Assembly (NCBI GenBank): GCA_013288335.1
Contig: JABDCC010000001.1
Span: 40,054-104,053, forward strand
Direction of reading: 5' to 3'
From: Alphaproteobacteria bacterium
Lineage (GTDB): Bacteria; Pseudomonadota; Alphaproteobacteria; Rickettsiales; JABCZZ01
DNA: 64,000 nucleotides
Shown here: piece by piece, positions 48,617 through 58,407 of the stretch
How positions within the stretch are numbered: the stretch's first letter is position 1
Layout: each line of letters starts with the position of its first letter
Notes under the pieces: generated by a model
The model's input: the letters and a program-made list of their open reading frames with translations, nothing else
What the model was told of the DNA's origin: nothing
The model's database searches: none
Translations under genes and position numbers: made by a program

Positions 48617-49009
48617 TTATCTATGCAGCGGAATTTTGGATGCTTTCTTGATTACGGTTTTCACCGGCTTATTCTTCGCATCCACATATACTACTTTTTG
48701 TTCAATTTTAGCTGCCTCTTCACGCGGCAACTGTTCGAGCGAGAGAATAATGACCTGATCGCCAGGTTGAAATAAACGCGCCGGACAGCCGTTCAAACAA
48801 ATTTCACCTGAGCCTGATTTGCCAGGGATTGCATAAGTTTCCCAATGGACGGCGTTTGCCATGCTATTAATATGCAGGAGCTGAAAATCCATGATACCGG
48901 CTGCCTTCATAAGCACGGGATCAATGGTGATACTGCCTTCGTAATTCAGGTTTGCATCCGTTACATGCACGCGATGCAATTTGCCTGTACATACCGTAAT
49001 AGACATCAT
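48617..49009 (-). CDS. panD: aspartate 1-decarboxylase
   Basis: GKLHRVHVTDANLNYEGSITIDPVLMKAAGI (GS self-cleavage site); WETYAIPGKSGSGEICLNGCPARLFQPGDQVIILS. Confidence 0.9.
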   Translation of the reverse strand: MMSITVCTGKLHRVHVTDANLNYEGSITIDPVLMKAAGIMDFQLLHINSMANAVHWETYAIPGKSGSGEICLNGCPARLFQPGDQVIILSLEQLPREEAAKIEQKVVYVDAKNKPVKTVIKKASKIPLHR

Positions 49010-49184
49010 TCCTCCATCCTGAAACCAGAGGATATTATCGCATTACTTAATAATAAAAAAGAGATTTGATCCCAATCAAATACATTAGATTTACTTTAGC
49101 CTATACTGAGAAAATGAGTAAATAAGTGCTATTACAGTGTGAGGAATTATATGGTTATACCTACATTAATCTTGGGGGGAATAT

Positions 49185-49730
49185 ATGAGCCGAGCTGCTA
49201 GAGCGGTTGCTGGACGCGATATGTCGCTTACAGGTGTCAGCCGCACATTCAAAGAGGATGAGATCATCGTTAGTAAAACCGATAATAAAGGTATTATTAC
49301 ATACGCAAATGAGCTTTTTCTTAGTATAGCGGATTATACTCAGGAAGAAATATTGGGAAAACCGCATAGCATCATCCGACACCCGCATATGCCAAAAGCG
49401 ATATTCAAATTGTTGTGGAGTCAGGTAAGAAGTGGAAAAGAAATCTTTGCTTATGTAGTCAATCGCACGAAATACGGTGATCATTATTGGGTTATGGCTC
49501 ATGTGACCCCATCATTTGACAATACTGGGAATGTTATTGGCTTTCATTCCAATCGTCGTGTGCCCACACGCTCAGCTCTCGCGGTTATTGAGCCGCTTTA
49601 TAGAACACTTAAGGCAGCGGAAGACAAGGCGAGCTCACCGCAAGAAGCTATGGAAGCTTCTACTAATATTCTGATGAATCTTCTCAAGGAAAAAGGCAAA
49701 AGTTATGATGAATTTATCCTCTCTCTCTAA
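49185..49730 (+). CDS. PAS domain protein, Aer N-terminal-like
   Basis: [51 protein letters not shown]. Confidence 0.9.
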   Translation: MSRAARAVAGRDMSLTGVSRTFKEDEIIVSKTDNKGIITYANELFLSIADYTQEEILGKPHSIIRHPHMPKAIFKLLWSQVRSGKEIFAYVVNRTKYGDHYWVMAHVTPSFDNTGNVIGFHSNRRVPTRSALAVIEPLYRTLKAAEDKASSPQEAMEASTNILMNLLKEKGKSYDEFILSL

Positions 49731-51003
49731 AGCATTTTGGCTGAATATTGCGGTAGTGGTGGTAAGCATAATCGGCCTGGGTGCTGCGTTTATATTTCCC
49801 GAAACCATCAAGATTGCGTTGGCAGTAGTCACTGTATTTTCAGTTTGGCAGATTATATATCTGCTACGAGTAGAAAAGGTGGTAACACAGATTTCCGAAG
49901 TGGGCTCCGAATGCGCGCATGGCAATATGGAGGCACGTGTTATTGTGCGTGGGGAGCAGGGGAATCTGCGCGAAATGGTAAAAAGTATCAATGATATGAT
50001 TGACGTCGCTGATGCATACGTACGTGAATCGCGCGCCACACTCGAACATGCAGCGGAGGAGAAATACTATCGCAAAATCATGCTCACTGGGTTGCTTGGT
50101 TCATGGAAACATGGCGCACAGGTCATGAATGATGGTATGGATGCTATTCGCCGCAATATGATAAACGCTATCCAGAAAGCGGCGCATAAGCTAGAAGAAA
50201 CGGTTAAGCAGGCAGTTGATGAGTTGTCTCATTCTACCGATCAATTACAGAGTACTTCGCGAAATCTTTCCGGCATTGCGGAAACCGGTAGTGCGCAAGC
50301 AAAGAGCCTGGCTCATTCTTCGGGGGAAACTTCGCAGGCGGTGAGTGCGGTTGCGGCGGCAGTGGAAGAATTTTCCGCTTCGATCAGCGATATAAACAAA
50401 CAGGTCAATAATTCGAGCGGTATCGCAAGAGAAGCAGTAAGCAGCGCCGACAAAGCGAATGTGGCACTTACCGAACTTTTGGGTAATGCCGAAAAAATCG
50501 GTAATGTCATTGAACTTATCAATGCTATTGCTTCTCAGATAAACTTGCTGGCGCTCAATGCAACGATTGAAGCGGCACGCGCAGGCGATGCTGGCAAAGG
50601 TTTTGCCGTGGTAGCCTCGGAAGTAAAATCACTTGCGACGCAGACTGCGAAAGCTACCTCTGAGATTGCCGAAAGCATAAGCGTTACTCGTCAAGGCATA
50701 GAAAGAGCAGCTGGATCCGTGCAGGAAATAGGTGGTGTGGTACATAAAATAAACGAATCTGCAACGGCCATCGCTGCGGCGATGGAAGAGCAAAGTGCGG
50801 TGACACAGGATATTTCTCGCTCCATACAAAGCGTTGCGCGTAATGCTAATGACATCGCCGACTCGGTGGTGGAAATGTCAGCGGCCGCCTCCAAAACCGG
50901 TGAAGCGTCACAGCAAATGAATCAGTCGTCCGATATGCTCGCTGCTCAGTCCGATTTACTGCGCAAAGAAATCGACGATTTCATCGTGGCGTTGTCGGCG
51001 TAA
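49705..51003 (+). CDS. methyl-accepting chemotaxis protein (2 TM, HAMP-like, MCP signalling domain)
   Basis: Signalling tip [47 protein letters not shown]. Confidence 0.95.
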   Translation: MMNLSSLSKAFWLNIAVVVVSIIGLGAAFIFPETIKIALAVVTVFSVWQIIYLLRVEKVVTQISEVGSECAHGNMEARVIVRGEQGNLREMVKSINDMIDVADAYVRESRATLEHAAEEKYYRKIMLTGLLGSWKHGAQVMNDGMDAIRRNMINAIQKAAHKLEETVKQAVDELSHSTDQLQSTSRNLSGIAETGSAQAKSLAHSSGETSQAVSAVAAAVEEFSASISDINKQVNNSSGIAREAVSSADKANVALTELLGNAEKIGNVIELINAIASQINLLALNATIEAARAGDAGKGFAVVASEVKSLATQTAKATSEIAESISVTRQGIERAAGSVQEIGGVVHKINESATAIAAAMEEQSAVTQDISRSIQSVARNANDIADSVVEMSAAASKTGEASQQMNQSSDMLAAQSDLLRKEIDDFIVALSA

Positions 51004-51013
51004 CACAGAAAGA

Positions 51014-51463
51014 TCAGGCGGCTTTTGTGCCCCATTGTTTCGCGGCTTTTTCCAGTTCGTCCTTTGAAACATCACGCACATGTGAGGCAATAGTCCATCT
51101 GATACCAAATTTATCTTTAATTGAACCGGTTCGATCACCCCAAAACATATCCTGCACTGCAGAGGTTTCTTCAAGCCCTGCCTGTTTTGCCTGACGGAAA
51201 GTTGCATCCACATCCTCCATGTATAAATAAAAACTGGAGTTGCTTGCAGTGCTCATTTGCGGATTTACATCACAAAGGAAAAGTCTTGATGAGCCAATTT
51301 GGAGGCATGCATGCATAATCTTGCTGCCGTCGGGGGTATTCATTCGGTAAACTTCTTTTGCACCAAATGCCTTTTCGTAAAGCTTGATTGCTTCTGCGGC
51401 GCCTTCCACTATCAAAGTGGGGGTAATGGTATTGTAGCCTTCAGGAATGGGGTGTTTGGACAT
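51014..51463 (-). CDS. VOC family (PhnB-like) protein
   Basis: ITPTLIVEGAAEAIKLYEKAFGAKEVYRMNTPDGSKIMHACLQIGSSRLFLCD...FWGDRTGSIKDKFGIRWTIASH. Confidence 0.92.
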   Translation of the reverse strand: MSKHPIPEGYNTITPTLIVEGAAEAIKLYEKAFGAKEVYRMNTPDGSKIMHACLQIGSSRLFLCDVNPQMSTASNSSFYLYMEDVDATFRQAKQAGLEETSAVQDMFWGDRTGSIKDKFGIRWTIASHVRDVSKDELEKAAKQWGTKAA

Positions 51464-51533
51464 AAAAACTCCTCAGGTTGTTGTACTCAACTGACTTAGG
51501 GTGAGGGGTATAAATAAACAATAAGTTTTTAGT

Positions 51534-51683
51534 TTAAGGCGCTTTGCCTTGTTCTTCTTTTTCTTTATAGATATACCCACCGCCTGCGCCCGCCGCGCCT
51601 GCTAAGAGTACAAAGCAACCTGACAAAGATAAGCTCATAAACAACATCAAAACGGTCAAAGTAACGGCGCGTGAAATTTTCAT
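51534..51683 (-). CDS. 49-aa putative lipoprotein (not in ORF track)
   Basis: My translation: MKISRAVTLTVLMLFMSLSLSGCFVLLAGAAGAGGGYIYKEKEEQGKAP*; lipobox LSGC. Confidence 0.7.
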   Translation of the reverse strand: MKISRAVTLTVLMLFMSLSLSGCFVLLAGAAGAGGGYIYKEKEEQGKAP

Positions 51684-51764
51684 TTTGTATCCCTAATTCC
51701 TTGTAGCACGGTAATAATTACAACATAAAGTTACTATAATGAACTCTCAGCTAGCGCGCAATAT

Positions 51765-52892
51765 TTATAAACGCTGGGTGGCGATATGTTGTATCATGGC
51801 GCAAAGGTGATCGACACCTTCGATTTTTTTATTTTTAGAAGATTCTTTAATACGTTCAATAATTTGCGAAGGACTTGGAATTTCCTTATGTCCCTTTTTC
51901 TTCATATTTTCTTCTTCAAGTTGTCTGATGGAATTTACTGCCAACTCCGTTGCCTCAAAAAGATTTGGCGGAAGATTGGCTTGCTTGTAAACAGTCTTAA
52001 AGCCTGATGAATCCTTGAGTAATATATGCATATTAGCAAGCGGTATGTGCAACAACCGCGCCAGGCTTATTTCAAATAACTGTAGATTTCCCATGCTGAG
52101 TGCAGAGAAAGGCGAAAGTGTATTATTATCATTTAACCATTTTATGAGATGAGCCAACTCTTTATCGGACGATTTAAAGCCCATTATTTTTATACGCGCG
52201 AGCTCAAGGCTATTATCCAACGTTTCCCGCATTGCTTTCATTTCAGCGAGATCGCCGTACTTTTCTTCCAGACGTTTGCGCACCGTACCGGATAACCGTT
52301 CGATAATTTTATCCACTACAACAACTGGAAGTGAATTGCGCTGGAAAATGGATTCCATGAGTTCGGCATTGTCGTGATAATCTTTTGCAATTTTCTCAAA
52401 AGATTGCGCTGTGATATTCGCTCCCTCGTTATGCACGAGGGCGTTGACCACGGTTTCAATATTCGTATTTATGAGTTCGCTGGCAACCGCTTCGGATACG
52501 GTGTCGCGCTTTGCAATCGCCTCCAGTTTTTTGTCATCGACCATGGAATGGATGATATTCAAAAGATCGGCATCGCTTAATGCCTCCGAATATTGCAATA
52601 TCGGGCCGGCTACTTCATCTACGTCGCTTGCGATTTGCCGCGCGAGATCCGGCGGTAATTTATCGCTCTGGCTTAATTGCATGGCAAGCATCGCGCGTAC
52701 TATCATTCCTGCGCGCTCGAGCAACAGGCGAAAAATATCATTGGCAATAGCGGTTTGCTGGCTATTCATGCTATCGGAGCCTTCTGCGGTATATTGCTCC
52801 GCCAGTTTTTCTACCAGCGCAATCTGGGTCTTCACGGAACGATCCGTCATCAGGCGTTGAATATCTTCTTGTGATAAGACGTCTTTTGCCAT
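51765..52892 (-). CDS. DUF2336 domain-containing protein
   Basis: VEKLAEQYTAEG...ARQIASDVDEVAGPILQYSEALSDADLLNII pattern of alphaproteobacterial DUF2336 proteins; follows cheZ. Confidence 0.82.
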   Translation of the reverse strand: MAKDVLSQEDIQRLMTDRSVKTQIALVEKLAEQYTAEGSDSMNSQQTAIANDIFRLLLERAGMIVRAMLAMQLSQSDKLPPDLARQIASDVDEVAGPILQYSEALSDADLLNIIHSMVDDKKLEAIAKRDTVSEAVASELINTNIETVVNALVHNEGANITAQSFEKIAKDYHDNAELMESIFQRNSLPVVVVDKIIERLSGTVRKRLEEKYGDLAEMKAMRETLDNSLELARIKIMGFKSSDKELAHLIKWLNDNNTLSPFSALSMGNLQLFEISLARLLHIPLANMHILLKDSSGFKTVYKQANLPPNLFEATELAVNSIRQLEEENMKKKGHKEIPSPSQIIERIKESSKNKKIEGVDHLCAMIQHIATQRL

Positions 52893-52894
52893 AG

Positions 52895-53548
52895 CTATTT
52901 CTTTTCACCAAGGCTTGCAAATAATGCGTCGACCTGCTCCTGCGAGGGCGCAAGGCCGGAGTGTTGTGGACCATTTAATAATTCTGCATCGCTTAATGGT
53001 TTATCCGTCTTAGGCGCTTCTATATGTTCAGCGCTGCTGTTGAATAATTTATTAAGTTTGTCGACGCCTTCCTCAATAGTATTGAGTAATTTAATAACTT
53101 TATTGATTCTCTGACCATTGAGATCCTGAAAATTACATGCTTCATAGATGCGATTTGTTGCATCCATAATTTGTTTCTCTTTTTCACCACCAAGTCCCGC
53201 TGCTGCTCCCTGAATAGCGTCGGCAGCGTCCATAATATTATGGCTTGCCACTTCCGTTGCTTTAATAACCTCATCCAGATGTTGCGAAGCATCGGTAATT
53301 ACCGCCTCTGATTTATCGTTGCTGGAGATAACAAAGATTTCTTTCTTTGCGGTGGCAATATATTGTGCAAGTCGCGCAATTTCCTGATGCATAAACTGGT
53401 CTGCTTCAGTTGCAGTAGGGTGCAGCGATGAAGCCATCTGCATAAAAATACCACCGACATCTCCCAGTGAAACATTGCCTTTTTGTTCCTTAAGCTGGAC
53501 AAGGCTCTTTAGTAATGCATCGCCTACCTTATTCTGTATATCATGCAT
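52895..53548 (-). CDS. cheZ: CheZ-like chemotaxis phosphatase
   Basis: NRIYEACNFQDLNGQRINKVIKLLNTIEE; C-terminal CheY-binding-like SQEQVDALFASLG. Confidence 0.88.
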   Translation of the reverse strand: MHDIQNKVGDALLKSLVQLKEQKGNVSLGDVGGIFMQMASSLHPTATEADQFMHQEIARLAQYIATAKKEIFVISSNDKSEAVITDASQHLDEVIKATEVASHNIMDAADAIQGAAAGLGGEKEKQIMDATNRIYEACNFQDLNGQRINKVIKLLNTIEEGVDKLNKLFNSSAEHIEAPKTDKPLSDAELLNGPQHSGLAPSQEQVDALFASLGEKK

Positions 53549-53579
53549 TTATTAGCTTCCTTAATATGTTGATATATTA

Positions 53580-53966
53580 CTAGAATGCACCGATGACGCT
53601 GACTATTTTAGATTTTAGTGTATCTACAGAAAATGGTTTAACGATGTAGTTGCTGACTCCGGCTTGCTTCGCAGCGATGATATTTTCGGGCTTGCTTTCT
53701 GCGGTAACCAGAATGAAAGGCATGTCTTTGGTTTTAGCATCGGCGCGCACATGTTTGAGCAAATCAAAGCCTGTCATCGGCTCCATATTCCAATCGGAGA
53801 TAATCATGTCGATTTGTTTTTCCTGCAATTTTTCTATCGCCTCTTTGCCATTTGCGGCTTCGTCGAGATTGGTGAAGCCGAGTTGAGTAAGCAGGTTGCG
53901 GACGATTCGGCGCATGGTGCTATAATCATCGACGATTAAAATAGACATGGCTTTGTTTACTGTCAT
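53580..53966 (-). CDS. cheY: CheY-like response regulator
   Basis: ILIVDDYSTMRRIVRNLLTQLGF; IISDWNMEPMTGFDLL; ILVTAES; YIVKPFS. Confidence 0.94.
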   Translation of the reverse strand: MTVNKAMSILIVDDYSTMRRIVRNLLTQLGFTNLDEAANGKEAIEKLQEKQIDMIISDWNMEPMTGFDLLKHVRADAKTKDMPFILVTAESKPENIIAAKQAGVSNYIVKPFSVDTLKSKIVSVIGAF

Positions 53967-54309
53967 AAAAGATCCATAATTAAATAATTACACATTGTCG
54001 CGAGAGTATATTAAGGCTAAGTTTAGAGTGAATCAGCAATAATTATTAGCAAATATATTATAAAATTATAATTTTATATTTTAACTGGCAAATATATTAC
54101 ATTGTATTTTAACTTAAAATTAATCTTTTTCATATAAGAATTGGGATACTGCCAGCAAATCAGCCAATTTAGGATTAATCATGCAAATCTATAACTCTGA
54201 CAGCCTGTGCGGTAATGGGACAAGCGAAATTCTACGTTCCTTGACAGTGAGCCCGTCAAACTGGTTAATCAATAGGAATATTTCTGTTCTGTGAGGGAAG
54301 AGGTCAGTC

Positions 54310-54675
54310 ATGCCCAGCTGTTTAATCGTTGATGATTCGAAATTAGTGCGCAAATTAGCACGACGTATGATCGAACCTATGGGGTTTGCCATCGAAGAAG
54401 CCGAAGATGGGGTCGATGCGCTTTCCAAATGCCAGCAACTGATACCGGATTTTATTTTGCTAGACTGGTATATGCCAAATATGAACGGGCTTGAATTTAT
54501 TAAAGCTTTTCGCGCGTTGCCGGGAACGGATGCAACCAAAGTGATGTTTTGCACTACGGAAAACAATCCTGATCTCATCATGCAGGCCATTACTGCCGGT
54601 GCCAGTGAATATGTGATGAAACCATTCGATGAAGAAATACTGAAAACAAAAATGTCGCAAATCGGTTTGCTGTAA
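54310..54675 (+). CDS. CheY-like single-domain response regulator
   Basis: CLIVDDSKLVRKLARRMIEPMGF; FILLDWYMPNMNGLEF; EYVMKPFDEEIL. Confidence 0.94.
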   Translation: MPSCLIVDDSKLVRKLARRMIEPMGFAIEEAEDGVDALSKCQQLIPDFILLDWYMPNMNGLEFIKAFRALPGTDATKVMFCTTENNPDLIMQAITAGASEYVMKPFDEEILKTKMSQIGLL

Positions 54676-54690
54676 ACAGAGGATACTTAA

Positions 54691-55773
54691 ATGACTATTG
54701 GGGTGTTACTGGTAGACGACTCGGCGGTAGTGCGTGGTTTGATCACGCGCGCACTGAGTGCGGATAGCAACATCCGCATATTAGGCAGTGCATTTAATGG
54801 CGCTGTGGCAATTCCTTTGGTCAAGCAATACCAGCCCGACATCATCATTCTAGATATCGAAATGCCGGAGATGGATGGCATAACCGCTTTACCAAAGCTT
54901 ATTGAAGCGGCACCCAAGGCGAAAATAATCATGGCCTCTACGCTTACCTTGCGTAACGCCGATATCAGTCTTCGTGCTCTTGAATTAGGTGCATCCGATT
55001 ATGTAGCCAAACCGACGGCACGTGATGGTACAGAGTTGGAGAAATTTTACCGTGAGTTGCTGGAAAAAATATATGCACTTACTGGACATACAAAATTACA
55101 AGCAATTGCTTCTCCTTCTGCTGCCGCTCAGATATCTCCTGCATTATTTTCCTCAAAACCCATAACATTATTACCCAACACGCCTTTTACCAGGCCCATT
55201 AGGGCTGTGGCGATCGCGTGTTCTACCGGTGGTCCTCAGGCGTTAGTGACATTATTTACCGCATTAAGAGGACACTTAAAAAATATCCCGATTTTTATTA
55301 CGCAGCATATGCCACCCACTTTTACAACCATACTAGCGCAGAATATTTCCAAAGTTGGTGAACGCCCATGCAAGGAAGGTATGGATGGAGAATTAGTTGC
55401 CGCAGGGCAGACTTATATTGCGCCGGGTAATTTTCATATGGTTGCAGAAAGAAAAAATAATTCTGTTGTTATTCATACCAACCAAGAGCCACCTGAAAAT
55501 TTCTGTAGGCCGGCAGCCGATCCAATGCTTCGGAGTTTAAGTGCAGTGTACGGTGCGGAATTGCTGGTAGTGGTAATGACAGGTATGGGATCAGACGGGT
55601 TGGAAGGCGCAAAAATAGCAGTGAGTAATGCTGCCAGTGTAGTTGCTCAGGATGAAGCATCCAGTGTTGTCTGGGGAATGCCAGGTGCGGTGGCCACCAA
55701 TGGATTATGCCGCGCGGTTTTGCCATTAAAAGAAATTGCACCTTATCTTATCAGGACCATAGCAAATGCGTAG
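54691..55773 (+). CDS. cheB: chemotaxis response regulator protein-glutamate methylesterase
   Basis: Receiver domain; AIACSTGGPQAL, ITQHMPPTFTT, YIAPGNFHM, VVMTGMGSDGLEGA. Confidence 0.96.
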   Translation: MTIGVLLVDDSAVVRGLITRALSADSNIRILGSAFNGAVAIPLVKQYQPDIIILDIEMPEMDGITALPKLIEAAPKAKIIMASTLTLRNADISLRALELGASDYVAKPTARDGTELEKFYRELLEKIYALTGHTKLQAIASPSAAAQISPALFSSKPITLLPNTPFTRPIRAVAIACSTGGPQALVTLFTALRGHLKNIPIFITQHMPPTFTTILAQNISKVGERPCKEGMDGELVAAGQTYIAPGNFHMVAERKNNSVVIHTNQEPPENFCRPAADPMLRSLSAVYGAELLVVVMTGMGSDGLEGAKIAVSNAASVVAQDEASSVVWGMPGAVATNGLCRAVLPLKEIAPYLIRTIANA

Positions 55774-56572
55774 TGATGAACTTGATTTTATTATAAAACT
55801 ATTGATGGATCGCTCTGGTCTTGCGCTGACGGCGGAGAAAGAATATCTCATTGAAAGCAGGTTGCTGCCTATTGCGCGCGCTCAGGCTTGCAAAGATCTT
55901 TCTGAATTGATTGTATTATTGCGAACCCGTCCAACGGAAGCGCTGCTGACGGAAGTCACTGAAGCGATGACAACGAATGAGACGTATTTCTTTCGCGATG
56001 GCAAGCCATTTGAGCAACTTAAAACGACTATTCTGCCACAATTGCGTGTAAATGCCGGGATACGGCGTAATTTGCGTATCTGGAGTGCCGCTTGCTCTAA
56101 CGGTCAGGAGCCTTATACGACTGCTATGATCATCCGTGAAGAAAATTTGCCCGAATGGAAATATGAGATACTCGCAACCGACCTGGCAGACAAAGTAATT
56201 AAGAAATCGCAGCAGGGTATATATTCGCAGTTTGAAGTGCAACGGGGGATGCCCATTCAGTTTCTGCTTAAATATTTCAAGCAGAACGAGGAATCCAACT
56301 GGCAGATAAAGGACGAATTGCGTTCTATGATCCAGTTTCGTATTCAGAATCTGCTCAAGGATTATAATTCTCTGGGCAGATTTGATCTTATTTTCTGTCG
56401 GAATGTATTGATTTATTTTAACGATGCGACCAAAGCCAAAGTAATAGAAAATATGTGCAACATCATACAGCCCAAAGGGTTTTTATGCTTAGGCAGCACG
56501 GAAGCAATTATTGGCAATAAAGAACGCCTTGTTGAAGTGGAAGGTTGTCGCGGCTTTTATCAATTGAGGTAA
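55766..56572 (+). CDS. cheR: chemotaxis protein methyltransferase
   Basis: TTNETYFFRD; LRIWSAACSNGQEPYT; FDLIFCRNVLIYFN; GFLCLGSTEAI. Confidence 0.96.
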   Translation: MRSDELDFIIKLLMDRSGLALTAEKEYLIESRLLPIARAQACKDLSELIVLLRTRPTEALLTEVTEAMTTNETYFFRDGKPFEQLKTTILPQLRVNAGIRRNLRIWSAACSNGQEPYTTAMIIREENLPEWKYEILATDLADKVIKKSQQGIYSQFEVQRGMPIQFLLKYFKQNEESNWQIKDELRSMIQFRIQNLLKDYNSLGRFDLIFCRNVLIYFNDATKAKVIENMCNIIQPKGFLCLGSTEAIIGNKERLVEVEGCRGFYQLR

Positions 56573-56625
56573 AGATCGCAAGAAACGGATAGTATTTGCG
56601 AATAATTTTGCGGTAATATATTCGC

Positions 56626-57486
56626 ATGACACAAACCAATCCCACATTTGAAGTGAGCCTCATGCGCGAGATTTGCCATTATATTGAGGCTAATCTTGAT
56701 AAGCGCTTAACGCTTGCGGAACTCAGCAAACAAGCACATTTGAGTCCCCCGCATTTTCAACGCAGGTTTAAAGCGGTGATTGGTGTTTCACCAAAAGAAT
56801 ATATTGCATCCTGTCGTATAAAAAAATTTAAAAACAGTTTAAAAAATAACAATTCAGTAACCGATGCAATTTACGATGGCGGTTTTGGATCCAGCAGTCG
56901 TGTATATAGCAAAATTGATTCAAAGCTCGGCATGACGCCCAGACAATACAAAGAGCAAGGCAGGCGGATTACTATTTCTTATGGGTTTGGAGAAACCCCT
57001 TACGGTACGGTGCTTATTGCTGCCACGGATCGCGGCATTTGTTTTATCCAGTTCAGGGAGTCACAAGAAACCTTGCTTGAAAATTTACAGGCCGAATTTA
57101 AAAATGCAGCACTTGTTCCTATGCGAAAAGAATCCAAAGAGCAGTTTGCTTTGTGGATAAAGGCACTTTGCGCGTATTTAAAAGGGAAACCCGGATCGCT
57201 CGATTTGCCGCTGGATATAAAGGGCACTGCATTTCAGATTAAGGTCTGGAAATATTTGCAAAAGATTCCTTATGGAAAAGTTGAGTCGTATGCGGAAGTT
57301 GCAAAAGGTATCGGCAATAAAAAAGCTTACCGTGCGGTTGCTAATGCTTGTGCCAATAATAAAATCGCTATCGTGATACCTTGCCATCGTGTGATTCGCG
57401 GCAATGGCGAGTTGGCAGGATTTCGCTGGGGCGGGGTGGAAGTGAAGAAGAAATTATTGGAATTGGAGAATTCTGAGCTTTCTTAA
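56626..57486 (+). CDS. ada: AraC-type HTH / O6-methylguanine-DNA methyltransferase fusion (Ada-like, without Ada Zn domain)
   Basis: N-term AraC HTH; C-term KIPYGKVESYAEVAKGIGN...IVIPCHRVIRGNGELAGFRWG. Confidence 0.93.
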   Translation: MTQTNPTFEVSLMREICHYIEANLDKRLTLAELSKQAHLSPPHFQRRFKAVIGVSPKEYIASCRIKKFKNSLKNNNSVTDAIYDGGFGSSSRVYSKIDSKLGMTPRQYKEQGRRITISYGFGETPYGTVLIAATDRGICFIQFRESQETLLENLQAEFKNAALVPMRKESKEQFALWIKALCAYLKGKPGSLDLPLDIKGTAFQIKVWKYLQKIPYGKVESYAEVAKGIGNKKAYRAVANACANNKIAIVIPCHRVIRGNGELAGFRWGGVEVKKKLLELENSELS

Positions 57487-57504
57487 GCAAAGCATTTTTT
57501 ATCC

Positions 57505-57538
57505 TTGACATGCAACCAAATAGTTGCATAATAACATT
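57505..57538 (+). promoter_or_regulatory. promoter with embedded operator for arsR-SRPBCC
   Basis: TTGACA (57505-57510), 16 bp, CATAAT (57527-57532); perfect inverted repeat TGCAAC-CAAATA-GTTGCA (57511-57528). Confidence 0.75.
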
Positions 57539-57868
57539 ATGGGTACTGATGAAGACAGGGTGTTTAAAGCTCTCGCAGATAACAGCCGCAGAAAGCTGCT
57601 CGACAGGTTGCGTAAGAAGGGTGGCTTAACTCTGGGCGAACTCTGTGAGAAGCATGATATGAGTCGTCAGGCAGTGACCAAACATCTTGTTTTACTGGAG
57701 GCAGCCAATCTTGTCGTCACAGTAAAACAGGGACGCGAGAAACTGCACTATCTCAATCCCATACCAATCAACGAAATTTATATGCGTTGGATCGGTAAGT
57801 TTGAGCAGGGTCGGATTCAAGCACTACATAATCTCAAACAAGCCTTGGAGGAGAATAATCATGACTAA
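57539..57868 (+). CDS. ArsR family transcriptional regulator (ATG at 57539 preferred over TTG 57524)
   Basis: RVFKALADNSRRKLLDRLRKKGGLTLGELCEKHDMSRQAVTKHLVLLEAANLV. Confidence 0.92.
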   Translation: MGTDEDRVFKALADNSRRKLLDRLRKKGGLTLGELCEKHDMSRQAVTKHLVLLEAANLVVTVKQGREKLHYLNPIPINEIYMRWIGKFEQGRIQALHNLKQALEENNHD

Positions 57869-58316
57869 ATCTGAATTTGTATATGTGATTTATATTCGTA
57901 GCACGCCTGAAAAACTATGGACGGCGCTCACAAATAAAGAATTTATGAAGCAATACTGGTTTGGCATGCATTGCGAATGCGATTGGAAAGTAGGCTCATC
58001 GTGGAAATTAGCTTTCACCGATGGTCGCATTGCGGATTCTGGTGAAATTCTTGAGATTGATCCGCCCAAGCGCCTCGTTCTCAAATGGCTTAATGAATGG
58101 AAACCCGAAATGAATGCAGAGGGCTATTCATGTTGTACATTCGATATTGAGCCAATAGCAGGTGTGGTAAAATTAACGGTTACTCACTCTATCGATCGTG
58201 CTTCATCGAAATTGATCGAAGGAGTTTCCGGCGGCTGGCCGAAAATCCTCTCTAATCTCAAATCACTTCTCGAAACAGGAGCGGTCGTGATGCTCGAGAA
58301 AACAGACTGCAAATGA
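57861..58316 (+). CDS. SRPBCC/AHSA1 domain protein
   Basis: YIRSTPEKLWTALTNKEFMKQYWFGMHCECDWKVGSSW...GEILEIDPPKRLVLKW; 8-bp overlap with arsR. Confidence 0.9.
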   Translation: MTKSEFVYVIYIRSTPEKLWTALTNKEFMKQYWFGMHCECDWKVGSSWKLAFTDGRIADSGEILEIDPPKRLVLKWLNEWKPEMNAEGYSCCTFDIEPIAGVVKLTVTHSIDRASSKLIEGVSGGWPKILSNLKSLLETGAVVMLEKTDCK

Positions 58317-58347
58317 CGTGCAAGTTGTGTGCTTGGAGTAAAAATGC

Positions 58348-58375
58348 TTGAAAAATACCGACCGGTATGTATATT
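58348..58375 (+). promoter_or_regulatory. tetR promoter with embedded operator
   Basis: TTGAAA (58348-58353), 16 bp containing ATACCG-AC-CGGTAT (58355-58368), TATATT (58370-58375). Confidence 0.65.
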
Positions 58376-58407
58376 GCCGTGCAGTAAGGATTTAGAAAAT
58401 TAAAAAT

